A stretch of DNA of 64,000 nt from Gonocerus acuteangulatus (GCA_946811695.1 OX328124.1:93525176-93589175); one strand, 5' to 3'; shown: positions 10,071 through 20,860, numbered from the stretch's first letter. Numbers and translations: made by a program. The notes: a model not told the origin generated them from the letters alone.

Positions 10071-11547
10071 ATTTTATATAACTGTCAGAGTTATTTGAAA
10101 TGAGTACAAGAAAATAATTATTTTTTTGATTAAAAATGTTTCAGAAATCAATCTATTTAGTTTTTCTGAAGATATTCCTGCAAAAGTACGCTCGCTACCT
10201 CGTAACATCCAACTCAAAATAGATTCGAGATGGACTATTATAAAACATATTAAACAAAGAAATTGCAAAATATGGATCCATTATCTTTTTTTATAAATTG
10301 AAGGAAAATGAACCTTGATTTCGATTAATGAAGATATCATTGCCCCTTACACTTGACCTTTGTTGACAGAATTTTAATCATCTAACAGCTCATTCAGTTT
10401 TAGATATAAATGAAGGACATATATAAAGAATTTCTCCCTTGAAGGATGATCTCTGACCTCCAAACATAATCAGAGTGATCTGAGAAAATTAAAGAGAGTA
10501 ATATCTAGGAAGTCCGGATGGTTTTGACAAAAGGAAAATTTTCCTGAGATGTTTGTAGCAAAGCCCGAAGATAAGCATTCCTCCTCCCCCCCTCCAACCT
10601 CTTGGTATATCTACTTTTCAGCAAGAGCTTTTACCTTCGCATAAACATGAAAGAGGTAGCCTCCTCTCTGATATAGTCTTTCTTCTTTCCCCTTTTTAAT
10701 TTCGGAAGAAAAATGAAAATGGATGCTTCCCTTTTTCTCTTCTATCGATAGCTGTAATCCCCACTTCCATCTTCTTTCAGATTGCATATTTTCTGATGGG
10801 ATCTTCAAAGATTTGTTTGAATGTAATTCTATTCGTAACCGAAATAATTAATTAAAAAGTCATTTTAGCGCTTTCCCGGTTTTGTCTCTGAAGTCATTTA
10901 GATAGCTTATCTTAACTAAATAGAAACTGTTAATTTTTTGTCTCAATCTTTCAAGAAAAATGTAAATACTTGTAAAAATGTAAAATGAAACCTCAAAGCG
11001 AAGCAATATCTTAGGAGCCAAAGAAGAAAACTGACAGTATCCTAAGCGGAAATATTAGTACCGATTTCTCTCAATGAAAGCGCTCTAACAAAAATCGCAT
11101 GGGGACCTTTTTGTATGAAATTTAATAAGTTTTTGAATATTTTTTTTTTTCAATTTCGAGATTAGAATACATTATAATATATCCGAAAATCTTATTTTCC
11201 CCCTATAACTTCCCTACACGTTTCTTACCCTTTTGGTGCAACTTCAGGCAAATATTACTTTAAAACCTAGGGAGGCTTGGTGGTGGATTTTAGACGTGGC
11301 CTTGGTGGTGGAAGGTTCTTGTCCTGTAATCTTAAGTTTTTTTTTTTATAAAATACACTAAGAAGACAAACGGAAAGAAAATGAACCATCTAGGGAAGTC
11401 AGAAAATAAATACGGGTAAATGTGAGGCGAATCTTAGTTGATCGTCCGCTTATTTAATTATAATTAAATAATTATTAGGGACTAAGCCTGGCCCCTACCG
11501 TGCCTCTTTTGTAATAACACCGCCGGCCTTATTTGAAATTAAAAATT
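10071..11547. other. No recognised feature
   Basis: Low-complexity AT-rich sequence with small open frames only. A short foldback TTAATTATAATTAA lies near 11453. Confidence 0.35.
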
Positions 11548-11593
11548 AAAAGTAATGTGTATTAATAATTATTAATACACATTACTTTTAATT
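11548..11593. repeat. Perfect palindrome, about 22-bp arms
   Basis: ATTAAAAGTAATGTGTATTA is mirrored exactly to its right around a central AATT. It abuts the family B SINE that follows. Confidence 0.85.
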
Positions 11594-11802
11594 CCGGAGC
11601 CGAGAGTGTTAAAGCGTGAGCACCTACCTCTCCGCGTTAAGGGTAACCCGTTCGTGGGTTCGATTCCCACTAGGGGCAGCGGCTTTTCTTTAGAAAAACG
11701 AAAACGTTTCAGCCCTATCCTGGCTAAAAAGGGTGGTGACTCATAGATAACCCGTCCTAAAATTCCGAGTTAATTATAATTGACGTTAAAATTTAAATAA
11801 AG
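11594..11802 (+). mobile_element. tRNA(Ser/Leu-like) SINE, family B, copy 2
   Basis: Head GCCGAGAGTGTTAAAGCGTG, B-box GGTTCGATTCC at 11657-11667, body GGCTTTTCTTTAGAAAAA, then GGCTAAAAAGGGTGGTGAC, CATAGATAACCCGTCCT and the 3' end GACGTTAAAATTTAAATAAA. The head aligns with a tRNA of the Ser/Leu type (GCCGAGTGGTTAAGGCG in that family). No clear target duplication was found. Confidence 0.8.
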
Positions 11803-11854
11803 AAATTACAAATAAAATATTACCTACAATAAATCCTCTTAGTAAATATAAAAG

Positions 11855-12196
11855 TCCGTGACGCAGGAGCTGCATAACTAAGCACTTTCCTCAGAATTGG
11901 GTAGAGTGAACCCCCCCCCCTTCTAGACAACCGATTTAGTTTATTTTTACAACAAATTTTTCTCTTCGGTAGACCACAAGGAATGCCGGGTTCGTTCAAA
12001 TATAACAAAAATTATGGCTGGTATTGAGAAAAAACTACTTTGGCTCCGGAGTAACCCCCTCCCCCCCCTCTAATGGACCGATTTTGTTGGTTAACGAACT
12101 CGTTCAATCGTTTGATAGGGGAATGCTACATACCAAGTTTCGTTGCGAAAAAACAAAAACTCTGGCCTGTATCGTGTTAACGGACACATATATAAC

Positions 12197-12227
<31 letters not shown>

Positions 12228-12244
12228 TTATAGCCCCAGTTAAA

Positions 12245-12298
<54 letters not shown>

Positions 12299-12430
12299 TT
12301 TAACTGGGGACATTTTTGGTGTCTACTAGGTAGGATCGATAAAGATTCGAAGAAATTTTTCAAAAATTCCGTCATGGGTGCAACCTCAATAGCTCCTTTC
12401 CTTCGGAGGAAAGTGCTAAAATGTGGAAAA
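11855..12430 (+). repeat. F1 repeat family copy with internal AT palindrome
   Basis: Starts GTCCGTGACGCAGGAGCTGC, runs through two decayed internal units (each ending near CTCCGGAGTAACCCCC or similar), then CGTGTTAACGGACACATATA, (GT)13, a palindromic (AT)n block at 12234-12309, and the 3' block CATTTTTGGTGTCTACTAGG to GGAGGAAAGTGCTAAAA. No protein is encoded. Confidence 0.75.
12234..12309. repeat. (TA)n flanked by inverted CCCCAGTTAAAATTTA
   Basis: The 16-bp arms are perfect and bound about 22 TA units. Other F1 copies carry the arm on one side only, so this copy appears to have duplicated it in inverted orientation. Confidence 0.8.
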
Positions 12431-13030
12431 GACAGGAAGAGTAAGCTGTAGAGAAGTTGAGGGCAGACAGGTCAGCCAAGGTTGCTATTGGAGAGATAAA
12501 CTCCAACTTCGGTTATAAATTAAATTGTTCATCTCCAATATTTGTTGTGTATATTGTAAATAGTGAGTTGTGATTGGCTTAGCTCGCTCCTTGGCTGACA
12601 TTAATCCAATTACTTGTGGCAGCTGGCAGGTAATTGGACGGTTTTCTGGGTCATCATGTCTTATTCTACAGACCATTGCCACTCAATCTTTCTTTTTATT
12701 GTTTTCTTCGGCAACTATCGGTTCTTACTTGGGAAAGATTTACCAAAAAAAATTTCCGTTTTTATTTTCATTTTCATTTCTTTGGAGGGGTTACTTTTCA
12801 ACGTTAAAAAAAATCATAAAATTAATTTAATTTTATGTAACAATAAGTCCTTAAACTTAAAGGCCTCTTTTGAAGTCCTTCCAACGCCCATTTAGCGTAA
12901 AAAATCAGTTATTAAGTCGGCCCCGTAATGGATAAGTAGATAAAAAATGCCAAGGTTTCGTAACCCATGCAGCGGGAACACATTTGGCCTTTTCGTCCAA
13001 TTAGATTTTCTACTGTAGTTGCTTTTTCTG
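12431..13030. other. No recognised feature
   Basis: Short open frames only. No domain or element ends recognised. Confidence 0.35.
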
Positions 13031-13560
13031 AGTGGGGCCAAAGGACATATCGTGTTTTAAAAAAGGCTAGAGCCTCTAAATCGCAGGCGATTGGAACTCC
13101 AACAGATGTGGATTTATCTCATTTAATTCATTATAATCATTATCTATACAAAATATTATTTCAATTAATCTCATTGTTGAATTAAGATATTTAGAAGAAA
13201 GAATGTACGTTTTATCAAGATGTGTTTTTCAATCTAATCAGGAGTTTAAGGTTTAATTTCAAGGATATCAGTGCTGAAATTGTTAGATAAAAAATGAAAT
13301 GTTATTTTATGTTCAATTGTAAAACTTCTTGAGTTGAACATTTTACAAGTAATTTAATAAACAATGGAAACAAAAATCAAACATAAAGAGACCAAGTTGT
13401 TTTAAATTTTATTAGCTTTCATTATTTTAAAAATGCATTGCAATCGGTTAACATTTAGAGGCTGTAGCCTTTTTGGAAACACGATATATTGTCGTCCCAC
13501 TGTCCACCGGTCCAAAAAAACATAGCGTTTACGCTCTGGGCGGCAAAGTATCTGCCGCTG
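13031..13560. repeat. Diverged foldback
   Basis: CATATCGTGTTTTAAAAAAG and GGCTAGAGCCTCTAAAT near 13048-13080 recur inverted near 13455-13500 (TTTAGAGGCTGTAGCCTTTT, AACACGATATATTG). The loop is about 370 bp. It may be a decayed TIR element. Confidence 0.5.
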
Positions 13561-13936
13561 TCTTATCATCACACCAATCAGCCAAACTGGTTAAATCCAC
13601 ATTAAAATGTTTCAGGAGCTAAATTCCGTTTGTAGCAATCTGTCGTTTGTACTGTGTGTCTGTTTAGAAGAAGTAATTGAATTAAGCCGCGGTCACACTA
13701 GGCTGGTTACAAGCCGCTACTAGCCAGCCGTTGAGGAATTACCAGCAAGCAGCCTAGTCTGACCTAGGACCAGCGGGTAGGAATTGCCAGCGGGCTGGTG
13801 ATTACCAGCCAAAGTCAAAAGTTGAACATGTTTAACTTTTTAGCGCTGCTTGCCAGCGCTGGCGGTCACGTGATCTTGCTGCCGGTCACGTGATCTCCTC
13901 GCTAGCCCCAGACGGCCAATTTGAAATATATATTCT

Positions 13937-14177
13937 CATGGCCGTATATAGAGAATCATTTCGAGGGGGGGGGGACCTTTTCCGGGGTTTGGAATACTAA
14001 GAATCTACAACTATTAATAGTTTTAGGCCACTGAACGCTATTACAATACAAATAAAATATTTTTTATGAACTAAGTGATCTTATTTAATCTATTTTTATA
14101 GGTTTTATGACACATTTTTACCATCAAATCAAAATTTCAGGGGGGGGGGCCTGCAGCCCCCCTTATATACGCCCATG
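13937..14177 (-). mobile_element. Family E MITE, copy 1
   Basis: Ends CATGGCCGTATATA and TATATACGCCCATG are inverted. G-runs and CCTGCAGCCCCCC lie inside one end. Shares GATCTTATTTAATC and GACACATTTTTACC segments (inverted) with the copies at 48417 and 58463. Confidence 0.7.
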
Positions 14178-14243
14178 TATATTCTATTCTAAATAGTCTA
14201 TCATTTTTATTATAATAGTGAGTGTTATCATTTATATTATAAT

Positions 14244-14423
14244 ATGAGTGTTAAGGCGAGAGCATTCCGTGCCAAAGGTCGTGGGTTGGATTCCCATTAT
14301 GGGGTAGTGGCTTTTCTTTAGAAAAAAGAAAAGGCGTCAGCCCTAACCTGGCTAGAAAAGGGTAGTAAGCTTTAGACAATAAAGCTTACTACCCTTGGGT
14401 TGTAAAATTTAGACAATAAATAA
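14244..14423 (+). mobile_element. tRNA-like SINE, family B, copy 3 (5'-truncated)
   Basis: Head remnant GAGTGTTAAGGCGAGAGC, B-box-like GGTTGGATTCCC, body GGCTTTTCTTTAGAAAAAAG. A target-site duplication ATATTATAAT lies at 14234-14243 and 14424-14433. The usual 3' block is replaced by a local inverted duplication at 14358-14396. Confidence 0.8.
14358..14396. repeat. Hairpin from local inverted duplication within SINE B
   Basis: AAGGGTAGTAAGCTTTA is followed after five bases by its exact reverse complement. In the other SINE B copies this position reads AAGGGTAGTAACCTATAGAT. Confidence 0.8.
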
Positions 14424-14493
14424 ATATTATAATAGTTCTATTATTGTTTTATTTTGATCAATTGTTTTTTTAATAAAAATGTTTTTTTCGTTT

Positions 14494-15180
14494 TAGCACT
14501 TTCATCCGAAGGAAAGTAGCTATTGAGGTTGCACTCATGACGGAGTTATTGAAAAATTGTGTGTGAGTAATTGTATCGGACCACCGGGAGGAGGGTTTAA
14601 CCCGTACTCAAAACGCTGATTTGACCATGCCAGCCGTAGTTTATGTTATATTTCAAAAAACTCGGTACCTATTTGTTGTGATAAAGTAAAAAGATAATTA
14701 CATTGTAAAAATAAACTAAATCCGTTGATTAGGGGGGGTGGGGGTTACTCTGGAGCGAAAATACTAATTCGCTCATACCGTCAGTAATTTCTGTTGTATT
14801 GTAACGAAACTCAGAATACATCTTTTTTATTGAAAAGAAGTGCTGTAAAGATAAACTAAATCGGTCTATCGTAAGAGGGGATTACTTCTTACTATTTTTT
14901 GATAAAATTTTCCAGTGAAACTTTATTTGGCAAGTGTCTCTGCCTTGATATTACTCTTCACGTCTACCGCTAGGGGTGCTGTATCCCGTTTCTGCATCAG
15001 ACCAAAAGAAGAAAATGAGAAGTTTTCGGGTATTTTAAGTAGTTTAGTATCACGCATACGCAAAAATCTGCAAGGAAATTAATAATTAAAATAATTTGAT
15101 CGAGCTGCTCTTTAAAAATGTAAAAGAGTAGAACTATTCATGCTTTTATTTTATTTGTATAGGTTATTTTAAGCAAATTC
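14494..15180 (-). repeat. F1 repeat family copy
   Basis: Begins (in reverse) with AGCACTTTCATCCGAAGGAA and GTTGCACTCATGACGG. Two or more internal units follow (GGGGGTTACTCTGGAGCGAA, CATACCGTCAGTAATTTCTG), then GTGCTGTATCCCGTTTCTGC and GAACTATTCATGC. No coding capacity. Confidence 0.7.
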
Positions 15181-15448
15181 GGAACTGAATAAGCGGCTAT
15201 TCACAAGCTAGCAGCAGGTTAGTAGCGGCTGGTAAGCAGCCTAGTGTGACCGCGGCTTTTCCGTTTGCTGCTGGTGCTGCTAGCTAGCGGCTGTTTAGTA
15301 GCGGCTGCTAGGCAGCCTAGTGTGACCGCCGCTTAAATCCGTTCTGAATGTATTTAAAAAACAAGCATGTGTATTCATTTTTTAATTAGATTAAGAAGAT
15401 ACACTTTCGAATTAACACCCTCCCTCACCCCCTGAGGTAATATATAAA

Positions 15449-17255
15449 TAGGGTGTCCCGTAAATGTCTAGTCATATTGTGGGAGGTGATGGAGGACTGT
15501 TAGGGGAACAAAAAATGTTCTATGGCGATTTTCCGAATTCTCACACATAAGGGAGAAAACGTCGTTTTATTGTTTTATCGAGACAAACGTGGTTTTTAGA
15601 AGAATAATCGTTGTAGCTGCATCCCAAGTCGTTCTACGAGAAAGGAAACCAATCGAAAGCTGAGTAAATTTACTATAAGATTAGTTGATAGTAAACATGA
15701 ACGAATGTAAGTATGTCTATCTTACCAAAAGAAACCTATTCTAAATTTCCTGACATTTTCTTAATATTTCTTACCAGCGTTACTACTCAATAGGCAGGAT
15801 CTGAGATTTCCGGGTTTCAGAAAAACTTCCTCATTTAACCAGCTTTCCATTCTATCACAATCCTGTATTATTGAAACAAAAGTTTGTGCTAGGAACAAAT
15901 GTTTAAAAAAAAAACATGGATCTGTGAAAAAGAAAAAAAAAAATTCTTCAATTTATTCAAAAAGCTTAAAAGAAATATTTATTTTTATAAATATTAAGTA
16001 AATATTTACTTGAAACAATAAAAAAAATTACTTCCACGAAAATAAAAAAAAATCCTATAACAGTAAATTAATAAAATACACATTTATTTTGAATTTATTG
16101 ATTACAGTAACTAATACTGGGTCCAGGAGGTGGCCATTAATGAACCCCAATCACACATTAACCTCAACAATTATTTTTATTATTATTTTTACCTAGATCA
16201 CGCATTTGAACACATTTTTACAGGACTATCTACATCTTATTTATTAGGGATGGGATATTTAATTACCACAACAAACAAACATAGGCTCACGAGAATCCCA
16301 GGACGGTTCAGAAGTGTGGCCATCAATATCAAATCAAGGTAAAGCATTTTTTTTTTTTTTTTTTTTTTTTTTTTATTAATTATAGGTGCTCCAACTGCCT
16401 GGGTCATTAGCACCCTGGTAAAGCATTTGTTTTCTAATTATAAATACCTGTAAAAATGTGTTCAAATGCGTGATCTAGGTAAAAATAATAATTTTTTAGG
16501 TTTATTTATGGTTGGGGTTAATGGCCACCTCCTGGACCCAGTATTAGTTATTGTAATGAACAAATTCAAAATAAATATGTATTTTATTTATTTACAGTTT
16601 TAGGCATTTTTTTTGTTTTCGTGGAAGTATTTTTTTTATTGTATCAAGTAAATATTTACTTAATATTTAAGTAAATATTTACTTAATATTTAAGTAAATA
16701 TTTATAAAAACAAATATTTCTTTTAAGCTTTTTCAATAAACTGAAGAAAAAAATTTAATTTAATTTTCACAGATCCATGTTTTTTTTTAAACTTTTGTTC
16801 CTAAATCGTTCACATACTTCAATAACACAGGGTTGTGATACATGAATGGAAAGCTGGTTAAATGAGGAAGGTTTTCAGAAACCCGGAAATCTCAGATCCT
16901 GCTCATTGAGGAGTAAAGCTGGTAAGAAATATTAAGAAAATTACAGGAAATTTAGAATAGGTTTCTTTTGGTAAGATAGACATACTTACATTCATTAATT
17001 TTTACGTTTACTATCAACTAATCTTATAGTAAATTTACTCAGCTTTCGATTGGGTTTACTTCCTTTCTAGTAGAACCACTTGGGATGGAGCTACAACGAT
17101 TATTCTTCCAAAACCCGAGTTTGTCTCGATAAAACAATGAAACGACGTTTTCTCCCTTACGTGTGAGAATTCGGAAAATCGTCATAGAACATTTATTATT
17201 TCCCTAAAGGTCTTCTATCACCTCCCACAATATGACTAGACATTTACGGGACACC

Positions 17256-17258
<3 letters not shown>
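15449..17258. mobile_element. Giant palindromic element with AGGGTGTCCCG termini
   Basis: The left end (AGGGTGTCCCGTAAATGTCT) and the right end (AGACATTTACGGGACACCCT) are inverted. Homology between arms continues almost to the centre, giving arms of roughly 800 bp. Shared landmarks in both arms are GAAAGCTGAGTAAATTTACT, GGTGGCCATTAATG and TTAAGTAAATATTTAC. It lies beside AT-rich and (TA)n sequence. There is no transposase. A 67-bp SINE tail is inserted at 16350-16416. A truncated second copy is at 9475-10070. Confidence 0.82.
16350..16416 (-). mobile_element. Solitary SINE hairpin + poly(A) insertion
   Basis: Minus strand: GGTGCTAATGACCCAGGCAG through GCACC (16414-16385), about a dozen bases, then poly(A). 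A perfect 12-bp duplication GGTAAAGCATTT flanks it (16338-16349, 16417-16428), and the related copy near 9630 lacks it. There is no SINE head, so this is an extreme 5' truncation. Confidence 0.88.
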
Positions 17259-17308
<50 letters not shown>

Positions 17309-17312
17309 TATA
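17259..17312. repeat. (TA)n(CA)n microsatellite
   Basis: Directly follows the right terminus of the palindromic element. Confidence 0.95.
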
Positions 17313-17764
17313 TATTGATTTTGATGACACTATGATCGGATTTAAACATTTACTACAAACAGAGGTAGTTAAAGCCAGCCGTGTGTGAGACTAACTGAGC
17401 AATTACACCAGCTTTAACCTCTAGAGTGTAGAGGCATCAAAGATCCTCTCGGAATACATTGACCACAAAAGGGATATTGCATCTACTATTAAGGAACAGG
17501 ATATGAGGTTCCTGCTAATCCCTTTTGTTTCTCTCTTTGGTCATTCAATTCCAGCCAACTTCAGCATTATGAGCCAAAGAATGTATGTAATTTTCTTTTT
17601 CCCGATATTTTCTTATATTTCATGGCACTGTGTCAGTAAAAAGTGGAATACACCTTTAAAACGGCCTTCGATAACGTCCAAATACATGATAAAGACAAAA
17701 ATATCAGGAATCGAAGAGTCAAAGAAATATTCACACTATTAAAAAAATAAATTACAGTTTTAGC
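17313..17764. other. No recognised feature
   Basis: Short open frames only (for example 17503-17742 plus). No domain recognised. Confidence 0.35.
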
Positions 17765-17799
17765 GCGGTTCCTCCCTCCCCCATAGGGAGGAACCCCGC
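17765..17799. repeat. Hairpin GCGGTTCCTCCCT/AGGGAGGAACC
   Basis: A near-perfect stem preceded by TTTTAGC and followed by CGCTTATAAG. The same arrangement occurs at 50984-51030, so it is part of a dispersed repeat of unknown type. Confidence 0.65.
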
Positions 17800-17897
17800 T
17801 TATAAGGTTGATCTCATGAAACAATCCGGAAGTGCCGACTAGAAAATTTCGCGTTTCAGAACCCCTAGAGACCGAAAATAACGGTGGTAAAAATTTG

Positions 17898-17928
<31 letters not shown>

Positions 17929-17961
17929 ATTATTATATATATATTATTATTATTATTATTT

Positions 17962-18013
<52 letters not shown>
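17898..18013. repeat. (TA)n/(TTA)n microsatellite
   Basis: Compound TA and ATT repeats. The Tyr/Ile-rich reading frames over it are not genes. Confidence 0.95.
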
Positions 18014-18015
<2 letters not shown>

Positions 18016-18106
18016 TTTAAAGAACATTTTAATTGTGTTATCGCCTTTTAGCGTTAAACAATAAATAAATAAATAAATAAAAATATATATATATATATAT
18101 ATTTGT

Positions 18107-18341
18107 ATGTATGGAACGGCTTCTTTCTCCAGCGGTGTCGCTCCTCTCTCCATCGCAATATTTCGTCGGGTTCATCTCCGACTTCTTCAGGCTGCTATGT
18201 GTCGTCCTCGGTGGTTATCAAGGGAATGAGATACCGAGGACGACACATAGCAGCCTGAAGAAGTCGGGGATGAACCCGACGAAATATTGCGATGGAGAGA
18301 GGAGCGACACCGCTGGAGAAAGAAGCCGTTCCATCCATACA
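18107..18341. repeat. Near-perfect 235-bp palindrome containing a hammerhead-like core
   Basis: Arms of about 106 bp (18107-18212 and 18233-18341) with a loop of about 20 bases. The right arm, plus strand, holds CTGAAGA (18255-18261), a stem AGTCGGG/CCCGAC and GAAAT; the left arm holds the same inverted. This resembles PLE tails, but no PLE protein is adjacent. Confidence 0.85.
18255..18290 (+). ncRNA. Hammerhead-ribozyme-like core
   Basis: CTGAAGA, a strong GTCGGG/CCCGAC stem II, then GAAAT. All the invariant parts of the first two conserved strands are present. The third strand and cleavage site are uncertain. Confidence 0.5.
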
Positions 18342-18825
18342 TGTGATACCCAGCGATGCAATTTAAAACAAAAAATATATATATTTGTCTGTTCGCTCAT
18401 TTCTGGCTTCTCTGATGGTCCGATTTCAATGAAATTTGGTACAGAAATCTGTCGTCCAATTTGAAAGGTCAGGTTCGTTAACCAGCAAAATTCGCCCACT
18501 GGAAGATGGCGTTTGGGGCGAAATTCGCGCAAAAAAATCGTAATGCTTATTTTTTGGAGTTCATAAGCTTGTAAGTACTCTTTTTATAGGCTTCTTGGGC
18601 TAGGAAAACGAATGAAACCATTTTGAAGGCGATAACTTTAACCGTTTTCGAGAAAATTGGAAAAATAATTTTTGAATACCGTTTTTGGTTTGGGTACTTA
18701 GAATCACGGGATTCAATTGAAACATTATCTGCATGTTCTTCTTTCATTAAAACTAATATTTTCAAAGTTTTGTTACGTTTGGAGTTAAGGAAGGGTTAGA
18801 ATAAAATATTTTATTAACAGACATG
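18342..18825. other. No recognised feature
   Basis: A short (AT) run near 18375 and AT-rich sequence with phrases like TTTCGAGAAAATTGG, common in arthropod intergenic repeats. No gene. Confidence 0.35.
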
Positions 18826-19235
18826 AAAAGTTTTGGGAACTTTGTATACTTTCATTAATATCTCGAACAAGGTTGGGAAATCGTGGTAAGTAGATAGAAA
18901 CTATTTGAAAACTTACTAAATTCTACAAAAAAGATTCTAAAACTATTTTTGATTAGGTTATGTCAATCGGAGAAATAAGTGCTTAAATCTTCAAATACGT
19001 CTGTTTTTTTCTTATGAACGGGTTTTTTGCCAATTTTCTGCTGCTAGAAATAATGAAAATTTTGGGAACTTCGTATACTTCCATTAATATCTCGAAAACG
19101 GTTAAAAATCTTGGGAAACGAAAGGTTACCATTCGAAAGCTTACTAAATGGTCTACAAAAAAGGTTCTGAGGAAAGTTTTGAATAAGTGTTGTCAATCGG
19201 AGAAATAAGTGCTTAAACTTTGAAGTAATTGATTT
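18826..19235. repeat. Two-copy diverged tandem duplication, period about 230 bp
   Basis: TTTTGGGAACTTYGTATACT, TTAATATCTCGAA and GTCAATCGGAGAAATAAGTG recur in the same order at about 18830-18990 and 19055-19220. No coding potential is shared between copies. Confidence 0.7.
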
Positions 19236-19369
19236 CGTTTATTTCATACGGTTCTTTTGGTCTGTTTTTATTCCTATTTTTTCATTGCTTATAGTTGGAT
19301 AATGTATTTGACAATAAAGCAGATTAATTAAAATAACAAAAACAATTCATTGTTAGAAATATATCAGGC

Positions 19370-19505
19370 TGTACCGTATGAAATGTCAGTTTTGAACTTG
19401 CCGATTTCCTTCAAATGTCTTGAAACTGTCGAGGCTCCTAATCCGAGTTCTTTGGCATATTCCCTATTGTTTGCAATTGCATATAGTATTCAAATGTATT
19501 TGCCA
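19370..19505 (-). pseudogene. Possible transposase helix-turn-helix fragment
   Basis: About 40 codons between stops on the minus strand read NREYAKELGLGASTVSRHLK followed by EIGKFK. The pattern (acidic-Leu-Gly, Ser-Thr-Val, Arg-x-Leu, then a Gly-Lys turn) is that of a helix-turn-helix such as the second DNA-binding helix bundle of mariner-type transposases. Nothing else of a transposase is visible on either side. It could also be another HTH protein relic. Confidence 0.4.
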
Positions 19506-20857
19506 ATAACACAGGATACGTATAATTAGAATATTTTATTTTTGCGGAATCTTGGGATTCTCAGATCCCGTATGAATATCTATTATGCCCCCTTCGTATA
19601 TTTTTTTTTTTTTCGGAGATTTCTGAGGGAAATGCCTTGTAAGATTTTCTACCACCACGAACGGCGTTTTTCCTCTATTTTTATCCACCAGATAGGCTTT
19701 ATTTGGCATATTATTCTATATATGTTTTATTAAGCAGAGGATTCCGATGAAATTTCGTGTTTTTGCTGTGGATTTTAATTACGATGTATCTAAGATTGGG
19801 TAACATTAGCGAGTCTACATAGTGAAGAACCGACGACGGAGGTAGACTTCTTGCTATGATTTAGTCTACATATGTATATTAAGTCCTAAATCCAAAAAAT
19901 AAGCTTCACAACGGTTAGATACTATGAGCGAATAGAGTCGGTTCAGTGCCCGGACTGAACCCTCTTAGCAGGACATTTACCTGCTTGGTGTTAATCCTAA
20001 AGAGTTGTAAATATACCCCAGGTATCTGCCGACACAAATACAAAGCCTAGCTACGCAGTCCAGGCAACGAATGCTTGAAAACAGCTATAGGTAGAAATGT
20101 TTGGAACACAATTTTTGAATTCGTAACTTTGTTTGGGCTGGATAGGAGGTGAACAAATCAAAAGTCCTTACCCTTAACCTTTGAGCCGGGGGGAGGGGGG
20201 GTTTAGAAGGTCCCATTTTTTTGGTTTTCACTAATATCTCGGAAACCCTGCGTCCTAGCAACATGACTATTCCATAACAAATGAAAGCTGATTAAATTTC
20301 ATACAAGTTCTATTCTACAATACAAGTTCTGGAAATAACACAGTTCCATACATAGGTTATATACTAAATATTGATAAAAATTACTTAGTTGTAACCCGAT
20401 TCATCAATTAGCAATCAATAGTTTTCAACACAGGTTATATACTAAATATTGATAAAAAGTATTTAATTAGAAAAAAACAAGCTTTCTCAAGACTTGTTTT
20501 TGGTCCATTTGTATCTACTCCTTAGACTTAATTAAGTATATTATTCTATATCTTGACTTGTTATTTGTCCTTCTGTATCTACTAGATAGGCTTTATTCGG
20601 CATATTTTTCTATATAGGCTATATTAGGCATGGTATTCTACTCAATCTTTCTTGTACTTCTTCTTGATCCTTCTGTATCCACTAGAAAGGCTTTATTAGG
20701 CATATTTTGTATTGATTTATAGAGCTTTGCTTTAGAATTAGAGCCGGATTGTGTAATTTCCGCTTCTGTGTATAAGTTAACTACTGTCGGTGTCCCTGCC
20801 GCCTTAACATCACTTTTATTGGAGATGTTCGAGAGGATTTCGACAATTTTCACGAGA

Positions 20858-20860
<3 letters not shown>
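19506..20860. other. Short local direct repeats, no gene
   Basis: Holds repeated phrases such as AGGTTATATACTAAATATTG (near 20354 and 20433) and AGGCTTTATTNGGCATAT (near 19691, 20588 and 20687), suggesting diverged local duplications. The 71-codon minus frame at 20638-20853 is unrecognised. Confidence 0.5.

Larger units (their letters stand above)
13682..15336. mobile_element. TIR element with TTAA-bounded ends
   Basis: The left end TTAAGCCGCGGTCACACTAG starts at 13682 and the right end CTAGTGTGACCGCCGCTTAA finishes at 15336, so they are inverted. The right end is duplicated (a second CAGCCTAGTGTGACCGCGGC at 15237-15256). TTAA targets are typical of piggyBac-like transposons, but no transposase is present and TTAA could be part of the terminus. 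A family E MITE, a SINE B and an F1 copy are nested inside. Confidence 0.65.

Noticed and set aside
17832..18020. Tyr/Ile-rich open frames, here and over other (TA)n tracts
   Set aside because: They are translations of TA microsatellites without family similarity.
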